From the NCBI GenBank assembly GCA_900544115.1, contig UQTW01000035.1, positions 1 through 22,112 on the forward strand: a DNA stretch of 22,112 nucleotides, given 5' to 3'. Shown here piece after piece: positions 21,084 to 22,112 of this stretch; position 1 is the stretch's first letter, and every line of letters begins with the position of its first letter. The DNA is from an uncultured Collinsella sp. (GTDB taxonomy: Bacteria; Actinomycetota; Coriobacteriia; Coriobacteriales; Coriobacteriaceae). The position numbers and the translations under genes are program-made. The notes beneath the pieces were generated by a model. It worked only from the letters and a program-made list of their open reading frames with translations. It did not search any database and was not told the origin of the DNA.

Positions 21084-21931
21084 TGGCTATCCAGAACACC
21101 GACCTCAAAGAGGCCAAGAAGGACGCGATTATGACTCCCGATATGTATCGGAGCATGTTCCTTCGCCAGTTTACGAGCCAGTGCTCGCAGTCGTACGACA
21201 AGATGATGGCAATGGGCTTCATGTACACCATTCAGAAGCCCCTGCGAAAGATCTATCCCAACGACGACGATTACTATGCGGCGCTCGATCGCCATACCGA
21301 GTTCTTTAACATCACGCCTCATGTGCTTCCGTTTGTAGCCGGCCTAACGGTTTCGATGGAAGAGCAGGCGGCTGCCGATAAGAACTTCGACACGTCCTCG
21401 ATTAACGCCATGAAGGTCGGCCTCATGGGACCGCTTTCCGGCATCGGCGATTCGTTCTACTGGGGTACGTTCCGCGTGGTTGCCGCCGGCATTGGTATTG
21501 GCATCGCTTCGACGGGCAACCCGCTCGGCCCCATCGTGTACGCGCTCATCTACTCCGTGATTAACTTTGCAACGCGTATCGTCGCCGCCCATCTGGGTTA
21601 CGACTTGGGAACCAAGTTTTTGCAGCAGTCCGAAGAGAGCAACCTTATGTCTCGCATGACGCATGCTGCCGGTGTTCTCGGAATGACTGTTATCGGCGCC
21701 ATGATTGCGGCACAGGTCTCGCTGTCCACGGCTTTGACCTTTGACGTGGGTGGTTCGGAGATTGTCCTGCAGGATCTGTTCGATTCGATCTTCCCCGGTC
21801 TGCTGCCCTTGCTGGCAACGTTCGCTTGCGTTGCCCTCTATAAAAAGGGCGTCAAGACCATTTGGATCATCTTGGGCATCTTCGCAATCTGCATCATCGG
21901 AACGGGCTTGGGAGTGTTCGCGGCGGCGTAA
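21083..21931 (+). CDS. PTS mannose/fructose/sorbose-family EIID component
   Basis: EIID is found only in the mannose-type PTS and completes the translocator. The 282-residue protein has the family landmarks: MFLRQFTSQCSQSYDKMMAMGFMYTI near the N-terminus, HTEFFNITPHVLPFVAGLTVSMEEQ, and VGLMGPLSGIGDSFYWGTFRVVAAGIG, with hydrophobic helices in the C-terminal third. GAGGAGG within the end of EIIC serves as its ribosome site. It is the last gene of the operon, ending about 45 bases before a strong terminator. Confidence 0.94.
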   Translation: MAIQNTDLKEAKKDAIMTPDMYRSMFLRQFTSQCSQSYDKMMAMGFMYTIQKPLRKIYPNDDDYYAALDRHTEFFNITPHVLPFVAGLTVSMEEQAAADKNFDTSSINAMKVGLMGPLSGIGDSFYWGTFRVVAAGIGIGIASTGNPLGPIVYALIYSVINFATRIVAAHLGYDLGTKFLQQSEESNLMSRMTHAAGVLGMTVIGAMIAAQVSLSTALTFDVGGSEIVLQDLFDSIFPGLLPLLATFACVALYKKGVKTIWIILGIFAICIIGTGLGVFAAA

Positions 21932-21976
21932 TGTTGACTGCTATGCTCGCGCGTTGGATAACTAACTGACCGTTTG

Positions 21977-22012
21977 AAAACGGGGCTCGGCGTAAGGCCG
22001 ACCCCGTTTTTT
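21977..22012 (+). terminator. Intrinsic terminator of the PTS operon
   Basis: AAAACGGGGCTCGGC pairs, with a small bulge, with GGCCGACCCCGTTTT around a short GTAA loop, followed by TTATTATT. It is the clearest plus-strand terminator in the window. Confidence 0.9.
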
Positions 22013-22020
22013 ATTATTCA

Positions 22021-22100
22021 AGACTTTAGTCTGCTGGCCGCGCAGCGGCCAGCTTTAAACCACCCGCTACGCGGGTGGAGACAAACGGCTTTACAAAGCC
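22021..22100. mobile_element. Stacked hairpins resembling an IS200/IS605-type element end
   Basis: Four small perfect hairpins follow each other closely: AGACT-AGTCT (22021-22032), GCTGGCCG-CGGCCAGC (22033-22053), CCACCCGC-GCGGGTGG (22060-22078) and GGCTTT-AAAGCC (22087-22100). Subterminal imperfect palindromes of this kind are found at ends of IS200/IS605 elements. The transposase, if any, lies beyond the window, so a REP cluster is an equal possibility. Confidence 0.35.
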
Positions 22101-22112
22101 ACCCCTCCGACC

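Noticed and set aside
1..22112. tRNA, rRNA, phage or restriction-modification genes
   Set aside because: None of the gaps shows a tRNA cloverleaf with a T-loop GTTCRA box, rRNA sequence or relevant protein motifs.

Overview
The window most likely joins two genomes. Bases 1 to about 2,900 carry a ROK-family sugar kinase fragment, an MscS-type channel and an EamA/DMT transporter. They use many CGG and AGR arginine codons and look like a Clostridia (Oscillospiraceae-type) gut Firmicute. From about 2,940 to the end arginine is almost always CGC or CGT. The gene set there (HutC-type GntR regulators, SIS deglycases, mannose-family PTS, PreP-like M16 peptidase, MetA, RecQ) and the dense intergenic hairpin repeats resemble a gut actinobacterium of the Collinsella type. 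The switch falls inside one open frame, where the transporter runs in frame into a HAD phosphatase at the conserved DMDG motif. A chimeric contig is the simplest explanation; a real transferred fusion is the alternative. Taxonomy is inferred from recognition and codon use, not from a search.

Layout. 1-2,900: ROK fragment and mscS converge on a bidirectional terminator; the transporter has its own promoter. 2,900-6,087: HAD phosphatase domain, a repeat-bearing gap, a YitT-family membrane protein, a GntR/UTRA regulator, then about 380 bases of tandem hairpins. 6,088-9,941: recQ, a second GntR regulator two bases after it, and an SIS (FrlB-like) deglycase preceded by a 21-bp direct repeat. 9,942-12,810: an L-2-hydroxyacid dehydrogenase (minus strand), metA (plus) and 5-formyltetrahydrofolate cyclo-ligase (minus). 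12,811-13,875: a hicAB toxin-antitoxin pair bracketed by identical REP-like hairpins, then a four-copy inverted motif. 13,876-16,914: a large M16 metallopeptidase (minus). 17,195-22,012: a third GntR regulator, then PTS EIIA, EIIB, a second FrlB-like SIS deglycase, EIIC and EIID, ending in a strong terminator. The last 90 bases hold stacked hairpins resembling an IS200/IS605-type end.

How it fits together. The mannose-family PTS with an embedded FrlB-like SIS protein resembles the fructoselysine/glucoselysine (gfr) systems: the PTS would import and phosphorylate an Amadori product and the deglycase would split it into sugar phosphate and amine. The second SIS gene at 8,973 has the same Glu-His pair with the same spacing and could handle a related substrate. 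All three regulators belong to the family that normally senses phosphorylated sugars. No exotic defence or mobile system was found beyond hicAB; the most notable items are the lineage break, the putative fructosamine pathway and the variety of palindromic repeats.
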